From: Limnanthes douglasii subsp. nivea
Taxonomy: Eukaryota; Streptophyta; Magnoliopsida; Brassicales; Limnanthaceae
Assembly: GCA_036936605.1 (NCBI GenBank)
Contig: JAUPFV010000002.1
Coordinates: forward strand, 163,114,813 to 163,178,812
DNA length: 64,000 nucleotides
Reading direction: 5' to 3'
Part shown: one piece after another, positions 10,221 to 18,679 of the stretch
Layout of the letters: every line of letters starts with the position of its first letter
Numbering within the stretch: the stretch's first letter is position 1
Program-made: the position numbers and the translations under genes
The notes under the pieces: generated by a model
Told to the model about the DNA's origin: nothing
The model's input: the letters and a program-made list of their open reading frames with translations, nothing else
Database searches by the model: none

Positions 10221-11845
10221 TCAAGTATCAGGATTCGCTACCACATCGGAGATGCCGACTTTCTCTGCCTCCAGGACTGGAAGCAACTTTTTGTAAGGAC
10301 CAAAGTCCATATTCGGATTAAGGGCCCTCAGCTTCATCAACAGCTTTACTTTGTCCTTCCGCACATTTCCCAACGCCACTTGCACGACTTGGCGTTCCGT
10401 GACTTCTAAATCAGCAGCAACCTTCTTCTTCAACCCAGCCACCTCGTCGCGCCTCTCTTCTTGCTCCTTTCGAAGTGTAGACAACTGCACCTTCACATCA
10501 GCTAGCTCAACGGACAAGTCAGCCACCTTGGAGAACTTCTCTTCCACCTTGGTCGCTTGGCGCATGCTCTGCTCCATCACTTGTGAATTCTGGACAACAA
10601 GGGCATCGTTCTTCTTCAAAAGCTCATTATTTTGAGCCGTCAGAAGTGTTGTACTCATCAGCGTCTCCAAGCACTACTTGCTCCCTGCGTCTTGTTCGGC
10701 ACATGCCTTCCCCAGTTGGCGCAATAATTCTTCGTTTTTTTCTGCACTTTCTCCACCCGCTGCTTGGCCGATCCATACGCATTTTTGAATCGGGCCAACT
10801 CGGTAGTAAGCCCCTGCACGGAGCCAAAAAAACATAGGCTCTGGTTTCCACCTCTCCATCGCCCGGACATCCACCAAAGACATGCATAAGCACATCATGA
10901 AAGCAACAATTTCTTCAATACATGCATAATACCGAATTGACTACCTCATAGTTCGCATTCAACACATACCTCCTGAGCCAACTCTAGTTGAAACTGTAAA
11001 ATATCGCTCATGGAAAGCGTGTCATAGAAGGACAAGTCTGAACCGTGTCGGACCTGGTCAATGATCATCTGGGACGCCGCGGGCATCACCTGTTTTACCG
11101 ACGACTCCGACAGTGCTTCAGTATGTTGAGGGAGTTGTTGAGCACCATCCCTAACCTCCCCCGGCCTCTCTGACTGCACCGCCTCTGGCACGACAACATT
11201 CACCAAGGACGCCCCCGACCCAAGGTCGTGCAAAAAGTTTTTCATTCTCTGTGCCACATGAGGGGGCGGTACCTTCTTTCCTTTTCCTCCATCTACATCA
11301 GGGGCCTTGTCCTCAATTACTACAACTTCTGGGTCCTTCCCAGAGGATTTCTCTTTCTCCTTTCCTTTCACATCGGCAACATCCTTAACCTGGCCCCCAT
11401 CAGCTCCATCCACCTCATCCTCATCCACCAGCGTCAGTTTTCGTTGGGAAAAGGGGGTAACCCTAATCACCCCATTCTTATTCCTTTTCAAAAGGCTCAC
11501 TGCTTCTTCTGAGTCCTCATCACGGGACCTCGTCTTCTTGCCACTGCCTCCAACCTCTTCAACGACAATGGCCAATTGCCATTCTTTATTCGACATCTCC
11601 ACCTCCTCCCCTTGTTGTGCCCCCTCGAACGTAAACGATGAGCTGCTCGCTTCTCTCGTCCTCCGACCGACTGACACAGACAGGCCCAGCCCAGAAAAGT
11701 CACCTTCCTTACACCTTTGCTCAAATAGCGCTCGGAGCCTCTCCAACATCGCTTCTTCCTCACTACCAGCCATCAACACCGTACCGTCTTCTGAAACCAC
11801 CACTCCAGGGATACGCCACAGACCCGCTTTCAGATAATTCACCAC
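10221..11845 (-). pseudogene. Gypsy A antisense gene, coiled-coil part
   Basis: Two long open stretches lie opposite to gag-pol, at 10946-11845 (299 residues) and 10221-10670 (149 residues). The first is polar and acidic with Lys/Glu tracts. The second is a coiled coil: NNELLKKNDALVVQNSQVM, then VEEKFSKVADLSVELADVK and LRKEQEERRDEVAGLKKKV. Between them, 10671-10945 has more helical sequence in shifted frames. Position and coiled-coil character match the antisense genes of gypsy D and F, which also carry a Transposase_28-like domain; that N-terminal part is not seen here. Antisense genes 3' of pol are known in Tat-lineage elements (for example gene23 of Grande in Zea). Function unknown. Confidence 0.65.
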
Positions 11846-11959
11846 TGAAAAGACTTGTGTCGGCTCACCTCCCCAAACAGAGTGCGCTGCAGCAGATATC
11901 TTCGCGTTAGAATGTAATAGAAGAGAGTAGTATATTTATTAGAATGTAATAGAGTAGCG

Positions 11960-12228
11960 ATTTCTCTCGGTTAGAGAGAGAATTTCTTTGCGTTAAGAAC
12001 AAAAAATCAAACACTTGCTGGTTACTGGTTAGAGAGGGAAACAGACACGTGGTGGGTAAATGGTAAATCTGAGTTGGCATCCTACTTGGCATGAGCAGAG
12101 GTAGTTTTGGCCAAAAAATTGGGGGACCAATCTTGCAACAAAACTTGATGCCACATGTCAATCTCTTAGGCTTCACATGTGCGGGGGGACTATATTTGCA
12201 AATTATTTAAAACGATGAGTTTTATGCA
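11960..12228 (-). repeat. MULE right terminal inverted repeat, inner part
   Basis: This is the inverted counterpart of about 2725-2947. It is interrupted at 12228 by the LTR element and continues at 18012-18083 to the outer terminus. Bases 12224-12228 (atgca) are the left copy of that element's target duplication. Confidence 0.85.
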
Positions 12229-12556
12229 TGATGATGAAAAATATCAAGAACGGAAAGATAATTGAAAAATATATAAAAAAGGAAAAGTTAGAAAGATCCA
12301 CAAGAAAATACCCTCACTGAAACCCTAGCAAAAATGATCTCTCCCCCCTATAAGAAAAGATCAGTTAGCTTATATAGCAATTGTTGTGGGCTTTTTGGCC
12401 TATTGAGCCATTGGACTTAAACAATTGGTCTATTAGAGGCTAATTCATCCCACAAACTTACTAAGTAAAAACATATTTACTTCTTATTACAAAGTACATA
12501 TTGGTTAAAGATTCTAAAAATCTGACTTACGAATCGTATAAATTCTTCCCTCATCA
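12229..12556 (-). repeat. 3' LTR of the gene-carrying element
   Basis: 328 bp, tgatgatgaaaa to ccctcatca. It is about 96-97 percent identical to the right LTR at 17685-18011, which implies a fairly recent insertion. Confidence 0.93.
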
Positions 12557-12576
12557 GTAGCCCCCCTAGTCCTTGC
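12557..12576 (-). other. Polypurine tract next to the 3' LTR of the gene-carrying element
   Basis: On the minus strand, gactaggggggctac directly precedes the LTR start TGATGAGG. A G-rich tract followed by GCTA(C/T) is also seen before the gypsy F 3' LTR. It would prime plus-strand synthesis. Confidence 0.65.
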
Positions 12577-12719
12577 GAAGAATTCTAAGGAAGGACTAGT
12601 TTTGTCACTACTTCAGATTTTACTTCTTCCTTATTTGTAGCCCCCCAATCGTTGCGAAGAATTCTGAGAGATGAGTAATTTTGGCGCTGCTTCAAATGTT
12701 ACCTGTGAAAACATAAAAT

Positions 12720-13110
12720 GTCTTGGCCAACAGATGTAGACCAACAGATCTTAGAAGATCCATCAGATCCAAAATAATAAATTTTGAGTGTTGACCAACT
12801 AATGTTGGAAGATCCTTCGGAATAACGAATCTCATATGTTGACCAACTTATAGTTGGAAAGATGTAGACCAACAGATGTAGGAAATGTAGACCAACAAAT
12901 GTTAGAAGATCCGTCAGATCCAAAATAATAAATTTTGAGTGTTGACCAACTAGTGCTGGAAGATCCATCGGATCCAAAATAATAATGAATTTCAAGTGTT
13001 GACCAATTAAAATTGGAAGATCCCTTAGATCCAAAATAATAATGAATTTCAAATGTTGACCAACTACTGTTGGAAGATCCTTTAGATCCAAAATAATAAT
13101 GAATTTCAAC
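12720..13110. repeat. Minisatellite, about 57-bp unit
   Basis: Units built on gttgaccaac...ggaagatcc...gatccaaaataataatgaattt recur. The gttgacc block is at 12790, 12838, 12941, 12998 and 13054, giving a regular 56-57-bp spacing in the second half and a more degraded first half. Read on the minus strand it yields a repetitive pseudo-peptide (units of FIIILD..DLP..VGQH), which I treat as a by-product of the repeat and not a gene. Confidence 0.85.
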
Positions 13111-13923
13111 ATATAAAAATACTATATTTGTGGCAGTCAATACCAGATTGGATACAAGGCATGTGTGAATCTTTAGTAACAGACCATAAGAGATAGCATA
13201 GCAGCAAATATCAGAGAAAGGCATGCAACAGTTTCTTAGATACTTGAATTCGCTAGAGGGGTTGCAGTTTCAATTCTCTAAATGCCACAAAATATGATCC
13301 ATAACAATTCTTTTGTTTCTGACAAGATATTTTGGCAACGAACTAAACTTAATTAATAAGAAATTAGAACAATTTAATACATAGTGGGATTCCATCATTA
13401 ATTAAGCTTAAAACTATAGCAATACAGAACAATCAGAGCACTTTAGTTAATTTTGACATGAAGGTGAAGGTACTAGGATAAGAAAAACTAGCCAGCAGAA
13501 TAATCAGGCAGAACTAAGGGTGTGACAGAGTCGTTTCCGTTCATGGAAAGTTGTACCCACATCTAATCAAGGTAAGATTACACACGTAATAGCAAAAGAA
13601 AACCAGCAGTCGGGCACCTTAGTTAGTTACTAATAATTTCAAATATGTAAGAAGACCAAGTCTTCCAATAAGAATTAAAAATATGTTAATGTACACTTGG
13701 CTTGGCTTAAACCCAATTCATTCAAGAGATGGATACAGTTCAACAAAGTTTGACAGGGATATATTAAAACCTCAACAACACAGTAAAGAAACAGTTGCAT
13801 ATCAACCATAAATGGACATGAATGGACACAAACTTTGGTATTAGCATCGATTGAACACCTTTAAAAGAGAATATCAAGCATAGCTCAACATGAGTATCTA
13901 ACTACTACTAAAAATTAACGAAC
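13111..13923. other. Non-coding interior of the gene-carrying element
   Basis: AT-rich sequence with no open frame or recognisable domain. It lies between the exon-like segment and the minisatellite and may be intron or 3'-flank sequence captured with a gene. Confidence 0.5.
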
Positions 13924-14180
13924 TTAATAAGCATATGAAGGCATCGATTGCACGGATACAAACAAAACCAAATAAGCAACAAACGCAATTAGGTATTTAG
14001 AAACAGTAGAAATCAATACCTGAATGAAGCATATCCTGGATAAAGTTGGCAACACCTCCATATCATTACTAAAGTGGGAGTTCAAATATTTGTCTTCCTT
14101 CAGATAATCACACACCAATAAAGCTAAAATCTGGTCATCATTAACGGTGGCACCAAACGAAGACCCCGTTTTCCAGCATC
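13924..14180 (-). pseudogene. Exon-like captured segment, gene not identified
   Basis: On the minus strand an open frame reads GSSFGATVNDDQILALLVCDY, then LKEDKYLNSHF and ends ICFIQ just before CAG|GTATTG, a good splice donor near 14023. The helical, non-repetitive composition, the donor and the placement among other gene pieces suggest a fourth captured exon. I cannot name the gene. The open frame continues a little past the donor, as expected for an unspliced exon edge. Confidence 0.4.
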
Positions 14181-14379
14181 AACCACTTGACACATTTATT
14201 AAAGAGAAAATCATGATCCATGTTCCTTATTGTCGACTATCCCATCACCTAGAAATAATAAAACTATAATAGAACCCACATCAATAACACTCGTCTACTG
14301 ATTAATCATTAATAAACCTTCAAATTTTATTACTACTCTTTTAACAGACACGCTTACTACGGAGAAAGAGGCGCACGCC

Positions 14380-15425
14380 TTAGAAGTAGTTCCTTTCATA
14401 CGCTTTCTGCTTTAACACTTTTAAGTATTCTATTGCTTCGTCGAGAAGAAACAACGAATCTTTTCCTTTTGCGCCCGGAATTATCTTCGCAAGAGTTCTC
14501 AATGTATCGCGAAGTTTATCTTTTGTGGCTTGATTGTTTCGGAAATTCGAACCCAGTTCACGTTTTTGGGTATGATCACTGATGTGGCTTAATCCCGTAA
14601 AATCATTACACACGCAGGGATCTTCCATGTTTTCCGACTTTTTTGTCTTGGAAAGGCATGATGTTTTGTACCCTCCGTCGAGCAATTTCATTCTTTTGCT
14701 AGGTCTATCTGAGCTAGCAACCTCTTCCATAATCTCCTCGAAAAATTGATCTGGCTCACTGTGGCAAGTTTCTTCATTTGGAAATGGAGAATGATCGGTA
14801 CTCCTTACTTCATCATCACTATCACTGTAATCTTCTTCATCATCTGAGTAATGTAACGCATTGATTTCTTCAGTGTCTTCATGCATCTCACTAGCGTCTT
14901 CCCCATCGATTTCTTCATGCAAAACAGCATTTCTTGGGACAAATACATCTGTTTTAACGTCTTTCTTCTTATGCAAGTCAAGACCACAATCAAGTGCTTT
15001 TACAGCCCTACATGGAGGTACTGAAGAATGCAGAGGGTTATGGAGTAGTCGGGTCTAATTTCCCGAGCGGTAAAAAATTAGAAATCCTCTGTGCGGAGAA
15101 TCAGAGATTGCAAACGGAGAATCCTTAATACCGAGCAATTGAGGGTCAGATCTATTATCCTTGCGGTACACGTCAGTACTGGGCAAGAAAGCTTGAGGGT
15201 CTGGTAATTGAAGCAAGTGCGCTTCACGGGATTCTTCAAACTTCGAATGGGTAATTCCAGGAACCCGAGAGCCTGGTAATGCTATATTTTCAGAGAATAA
15301 TAAGCAAGGATATATACCTCTAGGTAATGACTAGGTTCCTGTTCCATCAGGAGACCCAAGAATCCATTCCCTCAACCAACCAATACAGCACCAGAGAGGT
15401 GATCGGTGCTCAAAAGTTAACTACT
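14380..15425 (-). pseudogene. Captured bHLH gene fragment, SAC51/SACL (bHLH143/145) type
   Basis: The C-terminal 198 residues (14380-14976) end with the SACL-type helix-loop-helix: KDKLRDTLRTLAKIIPGAKG, then KDSLFLLDEAIEYLKVLKQ, preceded by an acidic EEDYSDSDDE region. This family lacks a canonical basic region. The frame continues upstream on the minus strand through VPPCRAVKALDCGLDL, SPHRGFLIFYRSGN, then back to WLREWILGSPDGTGT near 15400. Two in-frame TAG stops interrupt it, just after FYRSGN (near 15056) and after GSPDGTGT; both are one C-to-T change from CAG. The known family regulates responses to thermospermine in vascular development. This copy is dead. Confidence 0.82.
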
Positions 15426-15505
15426 TCTTGCTTCTTCAGGAATAAATGTAAATAAAAAAGGAAAATATATCTGGCTTGAGAGTACGACTTCTACTTGATT
15501 CCAAC

Positions 15506-15566
15506 CTACGTGATAAGTTTGAGCAAATTACGAAAGTATTCAGCCTGAATGAAGCAAGGAATGTGA
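15506..15566 (-). promoter_or_regulatory. Remnant of the conserved SAC51-family upstream ORF
   Basis: On the minus strand a short peptide ends CFIQAEYFRNLLKLIT followed by TAG at 15508-15506. Transcripts of SAC51-type bHLH genes carry a conserved peptide uORF whose end resembles CQAEYFRxLLKPVT and mediates thermospermine-dependent translational control. The match lies upstream of the bHLH fragment in the same orientation, as expected. A TGA directly before RHHIPCF and a missing block show the uORF is frame-broken at its start. The family end motif is from memory, not a search. Confidence 0.7.
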
Positions 15567-15643
15567 TGTCTTCAACCTAATTCGCAACTCCTGTAGCATT
15601 AAAAAATCAAGAGAGTGACGGTGTTTGGCTATCAGTTAATTTA

Positions 15644-16070
15644 CTAGTAGCATGCTTTGGTAGTGCCTGGCTGCAAATTATGTATCTGTTTGGGCCGCTG
15701 GCCAACCCACTTCCGAAGACCATTAATATGCTCTCTGACTTGATCTGGAGTGAACAATTCGGTTAATGATACTCCCTTCACGTTTGGCTTTCCGGACTTT
15801 GTTTCAGCTGTACTTTTAGCAGGTTCTGTTACAAGCTTTTGCGTCGCCACAACATCTTTTTCTAGGGAAATTCCTTGCGGTTTAGATGGAGCCAGAGACT
15901 CAATATGCATAACAGATTCCCCTTGAAGCCTTTGTCTGGGAGTCTCCTCTGCAGCATCATTCTTTAGCTCACTAATCCGGGTACTTCTTTTTCCAGTCAT
16001 ATCCGGAACTTCCCCTTTCACTTCCACTACTGGAGGTCTTGCCGATGTACGTAGATCAGCATGTTGATAC
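15644..16070 (-). pseudogene. Captured exon fragment of a HAC1-like (CBP/p300-type) histone acetyltransferase
   Basis: The minus strand reads [19 protein letters not shown] near 16060, a Glu/Lys-rich linker with STRISELKNDA, and then KGVSLTELFTPDQVREHING and LRKWVGQ. The LTELFTP(D/E)QVREHI..LR.WVGQ block lies just before the first zinc-binding domain of plant HAC proteins, nuclear co-activators that acetylate histones. The match ends after WVGQ, which fits an exon end; what follows is unrelated. It is placed directly after the CDC20 exon-2 fragment, so the two were joined artificially. No catalytic domain is present. Confidence 0.75.
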
Positions 16071-16189
16071 GCTTTCTGCTTGGAATGTACACCAAGCTAG
16101 GGCTTTAACTGCTGATGTATGGTCCTGTAGACGGTGAAGATACTGTTGCGGTGACGAATTTGAGGAGGCTATTGATCGGTTTGACTGAG

Positions 16190-16350
16190 TTCGGCTGGTG
16201 AAGAGAGACGTTCTGTTCGTAAGGCATCAAATCCACCGGTTCCGGTGGCTTGTTCCTGAATGCGAGAATTCGAGGCCTGTTCATGTTAAACGTTTCCGCT
16301 AATTGCTTCTGGTATGCTGTACTCGACGGTGAGATCATCAATCCTGCGAG
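16190..16350 (-). pseudogene. Captured CDC20 fragment, second exon
   Basis: The minus strand reads [20 protein letters not shown], then [20 protein letters not shown] and HQPNSVKP. This is the C-box/KEN-spacer part of plant CDC20, between the N-terminal box and the WD40 propeller. An acceptor-like ctcgcag precedes it. After SVKP the match stops; WD40 repeats are absent. CDC20 activates the anaphase-promoting complex; this piece cannot. Confidence 0.85.
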
Positions 16351-17089
16351 ATTCTCTTAGTGCTTGTCAAAATAGCCGATAACTTGAACATGATATGCTA
16401 TGTCTCTCTATCACAGTTGTATGCAAATAAGTAACAGAAACAAAGGGAACTTGTACAACTTTTAGAAAAATAGATCATATTAGGGGGGAAAAGCCAAAAG
16501 CTTCTCTCGATCAAACATTGTATTAACAACTTTGTATTAAAAACTTTCAATCGGTTAGTAGAAACCAAGAGAAGTTAATCAGTCTGTTGAGAGAATTGGC
16601 TTATGAAAAAGCAATATCATTGCATGCTTTTAGGTATAAAACAAAACTCAAAACAGAACAAAAATAAGTTCTAAGCAAAATGGAGAATTCAAACAAATTT
16701 CAAAACGAGACAGAAAAAATGATACACAAAATCTATTGAATCTGGGCCTAAATCGCTATCATAAATAAATTGAACACAAAAATAGACAGAAAAAAACGGA
16801 AAAATGGATCATTGAAACAATCAGGCAAAGAGAGTGCTTAAAAATCATATTACTATCTCTGATTTGTAAGTTCAAGTTATAACAAGCTTTAACACTATAA
16901 TAAATCCCGATGATAAACAATTAGACACAAAAAGAAACAAACCACGAAAATACATCAAATGAAACAATCTCGAGTAAACTCAAAAAACAAACTACCACCT
17001 CCAAGTTGTGATGATAAATTGACAAAGACTCATAAAATATTCAACAAACAAACACAAAGAAGAAAAACCATACAGCTAGAGAGAGATAG
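16351..17089 (-). other. Presumed retained intron between the two CDC20 pieces
   Basis: AT-rich sequence without open frames, bounded by donor-like and acceptor-like dinucleotides in the CDC20 sense. Its presence suggests capture from genomic DNA or an unspliced transcript, not from mature mRNA. Confidence 0.5.
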
Positions 17090-17319
17090 ATGAACCTGTG
17101 AGCGAAAACAAAGGAATTCTCTGTTGCTCCTTTTCTACTGTCGGTCACCATGTAGTGCGCGTAATCGAAATCCATAGCCGCTCGATTCGGTATGAATCTG
17201 TCCAAGTTCTCTTTCGAAGGCCTTCTGGTGAGAAAGAGTTGGTCTTGAAGTGGATTTATAGATCTGGAAATCACGTGCGAAGGACCTGGATCCATATCTG
17301 TAAAATACAAACCAAACAC
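17090..17319 (-). pseudogene. Captured CDC20 fragment, first exon
   Basis: The minus strand has ATG before DPGPSH, then [39 protein letters not shown] and [27 protein letters not shown] is a diagnostic block of plant CDC20 proteins. The match ends near a CAG|GTTCAT donor-like site at about 17095, after which hydrophobic intron-like sequence follows. The second exon piece starts about 750 bp further on (16350). The splice phases do not close perfectly, so a small change has occurred. Confidence 0.88.
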
Positions 17320-17665
17320 AAACAGTAATACGAAATTCTATGAAGATATTAACAAAACAATAGAACCTGCAAAATTGTTAGATGAATCAAGAAATATTAT
17401 AAACAAAGAGAGAATAGCGAGTAGTGGTGTGTCCAGAATTGTTCAGAGAGAATAACAAGAATGATCGTCGTTAAAGCTGGGGTTCGAAAGGGAGAGGTTG
17501 TGGTGGTTGGCGATGACTATGACGAGGAGGCTGATGGAGCTTTGGCTCTCTCGAAGGGAGAGTTTGAGTACATAGTAGCGAGTCAGAGGGTAATCCTTTA
17601 GGATTCGATTGATAAAAACGATGCTCGTAACGGTTTTGGATATGTTATCCGGGTACCGGTCATCT
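17320..17665 (-). other. Leader of the gene-carrying element, possibly more captured sequence
   Basis: The minus strand from the primer-binding site has an open frame (ending 17443) containing DRYPDNISKTV and LTRYYVLKLSLRESQ. It starts within the LTR and has no family resemblance I recognise. It could be chance, or a further host fragment. Confidence 0.35.
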
Positions 17666-17682
17666 TCCCACAGACGGCGCCA
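17666..17682 (-). other. Primer-binding site of the gene-carrying element
   Basis: On the minus strand tggcgccgtctgtggga follows the 5' LTR after two bases. It is the same type as in gypsy D (tggcgccgtgtgtggga) and gypsy E, linking this element to that family. Confidence 0.8.
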
Positions 17683-17684
17683 TT

Positions 17685-18011
17685 TGATGATGAAAAATAT
17701 CAAGAACGGAAAGATAATTGAAAAATATATAAAAAAGGAAAAGTTAGAAAGATCCACAATAAAATACCCTCACTGAAACGCTAGCAAAAATGATCTCTCC
17801 CCCTATAAGAAAAGATCAGTTAGCTTATATAGCAATTGTTGTGGGCTTTTTGGCATATTGAGCCACTGGACTTAAATAATTGGTCCATTAGAGGCTAATT
17901 CATCCCACAAACTTACTAAGTAAAAACATATTTACTTCTTATTGCAAAGTACATATTGATTAAATATTCCAAAAATCTGACTTGCGAATCGTATAAATTC
18001 TTCCCTCATCA
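17685..18011 (-). repeat. 5' LTR of the gene-carrying element
   Basis: 327 bp, the direct-repeat partner of 12229-12556. On the minus strand it would drive transcription through the captured fragments. A possible promoter element, the minus-strand reading of cttatatagc near 17825, is weak. Confidence 0.93.
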
Positions 18012-18083
18012 ATGCAGAGATGAAGGAAAGGGACTATGTTGATACAAGTGGTAAACATAGGAGACTAACAGTACTTTTTACCC
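18012..18083 (-). repeat. MULE right terminal inverted repeat, outer part
   Basis: Inverted copy of 2654-2725, ending ...tactttttaccc at 18083 and followed by the 9-bp duplication aatatgatt. Its first five bases (atgca, 18012-18016) are the right copy of the nested LTR element's target duplication. Confidence 0.88.
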
Positions 18084-18663
18084 AATATGATTAGAGACAA
18101 TGATCACAAACAAAATACCAAGTATGAATCAACGTAAATAACACATAACACTTTTTACGTGAAAAACCCACGAGACTGATTTTGAAGTCCAACCAAATAT
18201 TCACTATCAGAAGACGGGTTACCAAACTATTCTCTGGATAAAACTAGAGCATACACCACACAAAGTTTGACAACTTTATACACAACCTCAATACACAAGA
18301 TAGTAAACCGAAATTAGAACACTCATTGATTTTTTTTACAAAAACGCATTTAGAAGAAACTGATCGAACATCTACTTAGATGACTCCAAATAAAAATCCC
18401 ACAGGTCAGATTGGATAGGAAATATAGACGATCCTACTCACCAAAACTGAAGCCGATTGGACCACAGAAGACCGTCCGATTGAAAGCACAAGGTTCTTCC
18501 TGGAATTGTTTTTCTCTAAAAATTGCACTACACCTAGAATTCTGACAACAGAAAGCATGAGACAAGAGAATAATATTTATACAGAAACCAAAATCCTATG
18601 TGTTACCTTTATTAGGCCTAAGCCCATATGATAATTAGACTCCTACATAGGAAGAGCCCAACA
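18084..18663 (-). repeat. Copia B 3' LTR, main part
   Basis: It matches 22636-23232 in direct orientation, for example aataacacataacactttttacg, agagaataatatt.ata and the inner edge aagagcccaaca. On the minus strand the LTR starts TGTTGGGCTCTT and ends GATACA. The first 16 bp are separated by the MULE. A purine tract (gtgagggggagatt on the minus strand) adjoins it at 18664-18677. Confidence 0.85.
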
Positions 18664-18679
18664 AATCTCCCCCTCACGA

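Larger units (their letters stand above)
3316..11900 (+). mobile_element. Gypsy A: degraded Ty3/gypsy element of Tat/Ogre-like type
   Basis: In order: a 5' LTR ending at 4128, a primer-binding site, gag, protease, reverse transcriptase, RNase H and integrase on the plus strand, then an opposite-strand gene at 10221-11845. The protease VDGGSS, the RT YIDDM and the order of domains fit the Tat branch of plant gypsy elements. No 3' LTR is found: sequence after 11900 soon becomes the MULE right arm, so the 3' end is deleted or rearranged. The left edge is uncertain. Many stops and frameshifts, including one at a 12-G run, make it inactive. Confidence 0.8.
12229..18011 (-). mobile_element. Non-autonomous LTR retrotransposon carrying fragments of several plant genes
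   Basis: Direct repeats at 12229-12556 and 17685-18011 are LTRs beginning TGATGA and ending TCATCA. They differ at 11 positions plus one 1-base gap by my alignment. The element is flanked by the 5-bp duplication atgca (12224-12228 and 18012-18016) and sits inside the MULE right arm. A primer-binding site lies inside the right LTR and a purine-rich tract inside the left one, so it runs on the minus strand. The 5.1-kb interior has no gag, protease, RT or integrase. Instead it holds, in sense order, a leader, CDC20 fragments, a HAC1-like fragment, a SAC51-like bHLH fragment, an unassigned exon-like segment and a minisatellite. The enzymes must have come from another element, probably the Tat-like family also represented by gypsy D and E. 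Confidence 0.92.
2654..18083. mobile_element. Mutator-like element (non-autonomous Pack-MULE) with nested LTR elements
   Basis: The ends are inverted repeats beginning GGGTAAAAAG(C/T)ACTGTTAGT. The left arm covers 2654-2947. The right arm is 18083-18012 joined to 12228-11960 once the LTR element inserted in it is removed. The arms stay highly similar for about 300 bp. Flanking nine-base duplications are agtatgatt (2645-2653) and aatatgatt (18084-18092), with one difference. Long inverted ends plus a 9-bp duplication are the hallmark of MULEs. No transposase is visible, and the cargo next to the left arm is an aquaporin gene fragment. Gypsy A and a gene-carrying LTR element inserted later. Confidence 0.88.

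Noticed and set aside
11307..11837. 176-residue Ser/Thr-rich plus-strand open frame
   Set aside because: It is the reverse-frame shadow of the gypsy A antisense gene, whose minus-strand frame is longer and has coiled-coil character.
12699..13224. Repetitive minus-strand peptides with FIIILD..DLP..VGQH units
   Set aside because: They arise from translating a 57-bp tandem repeat that stays open in two frames; this is not evidence for a protein.
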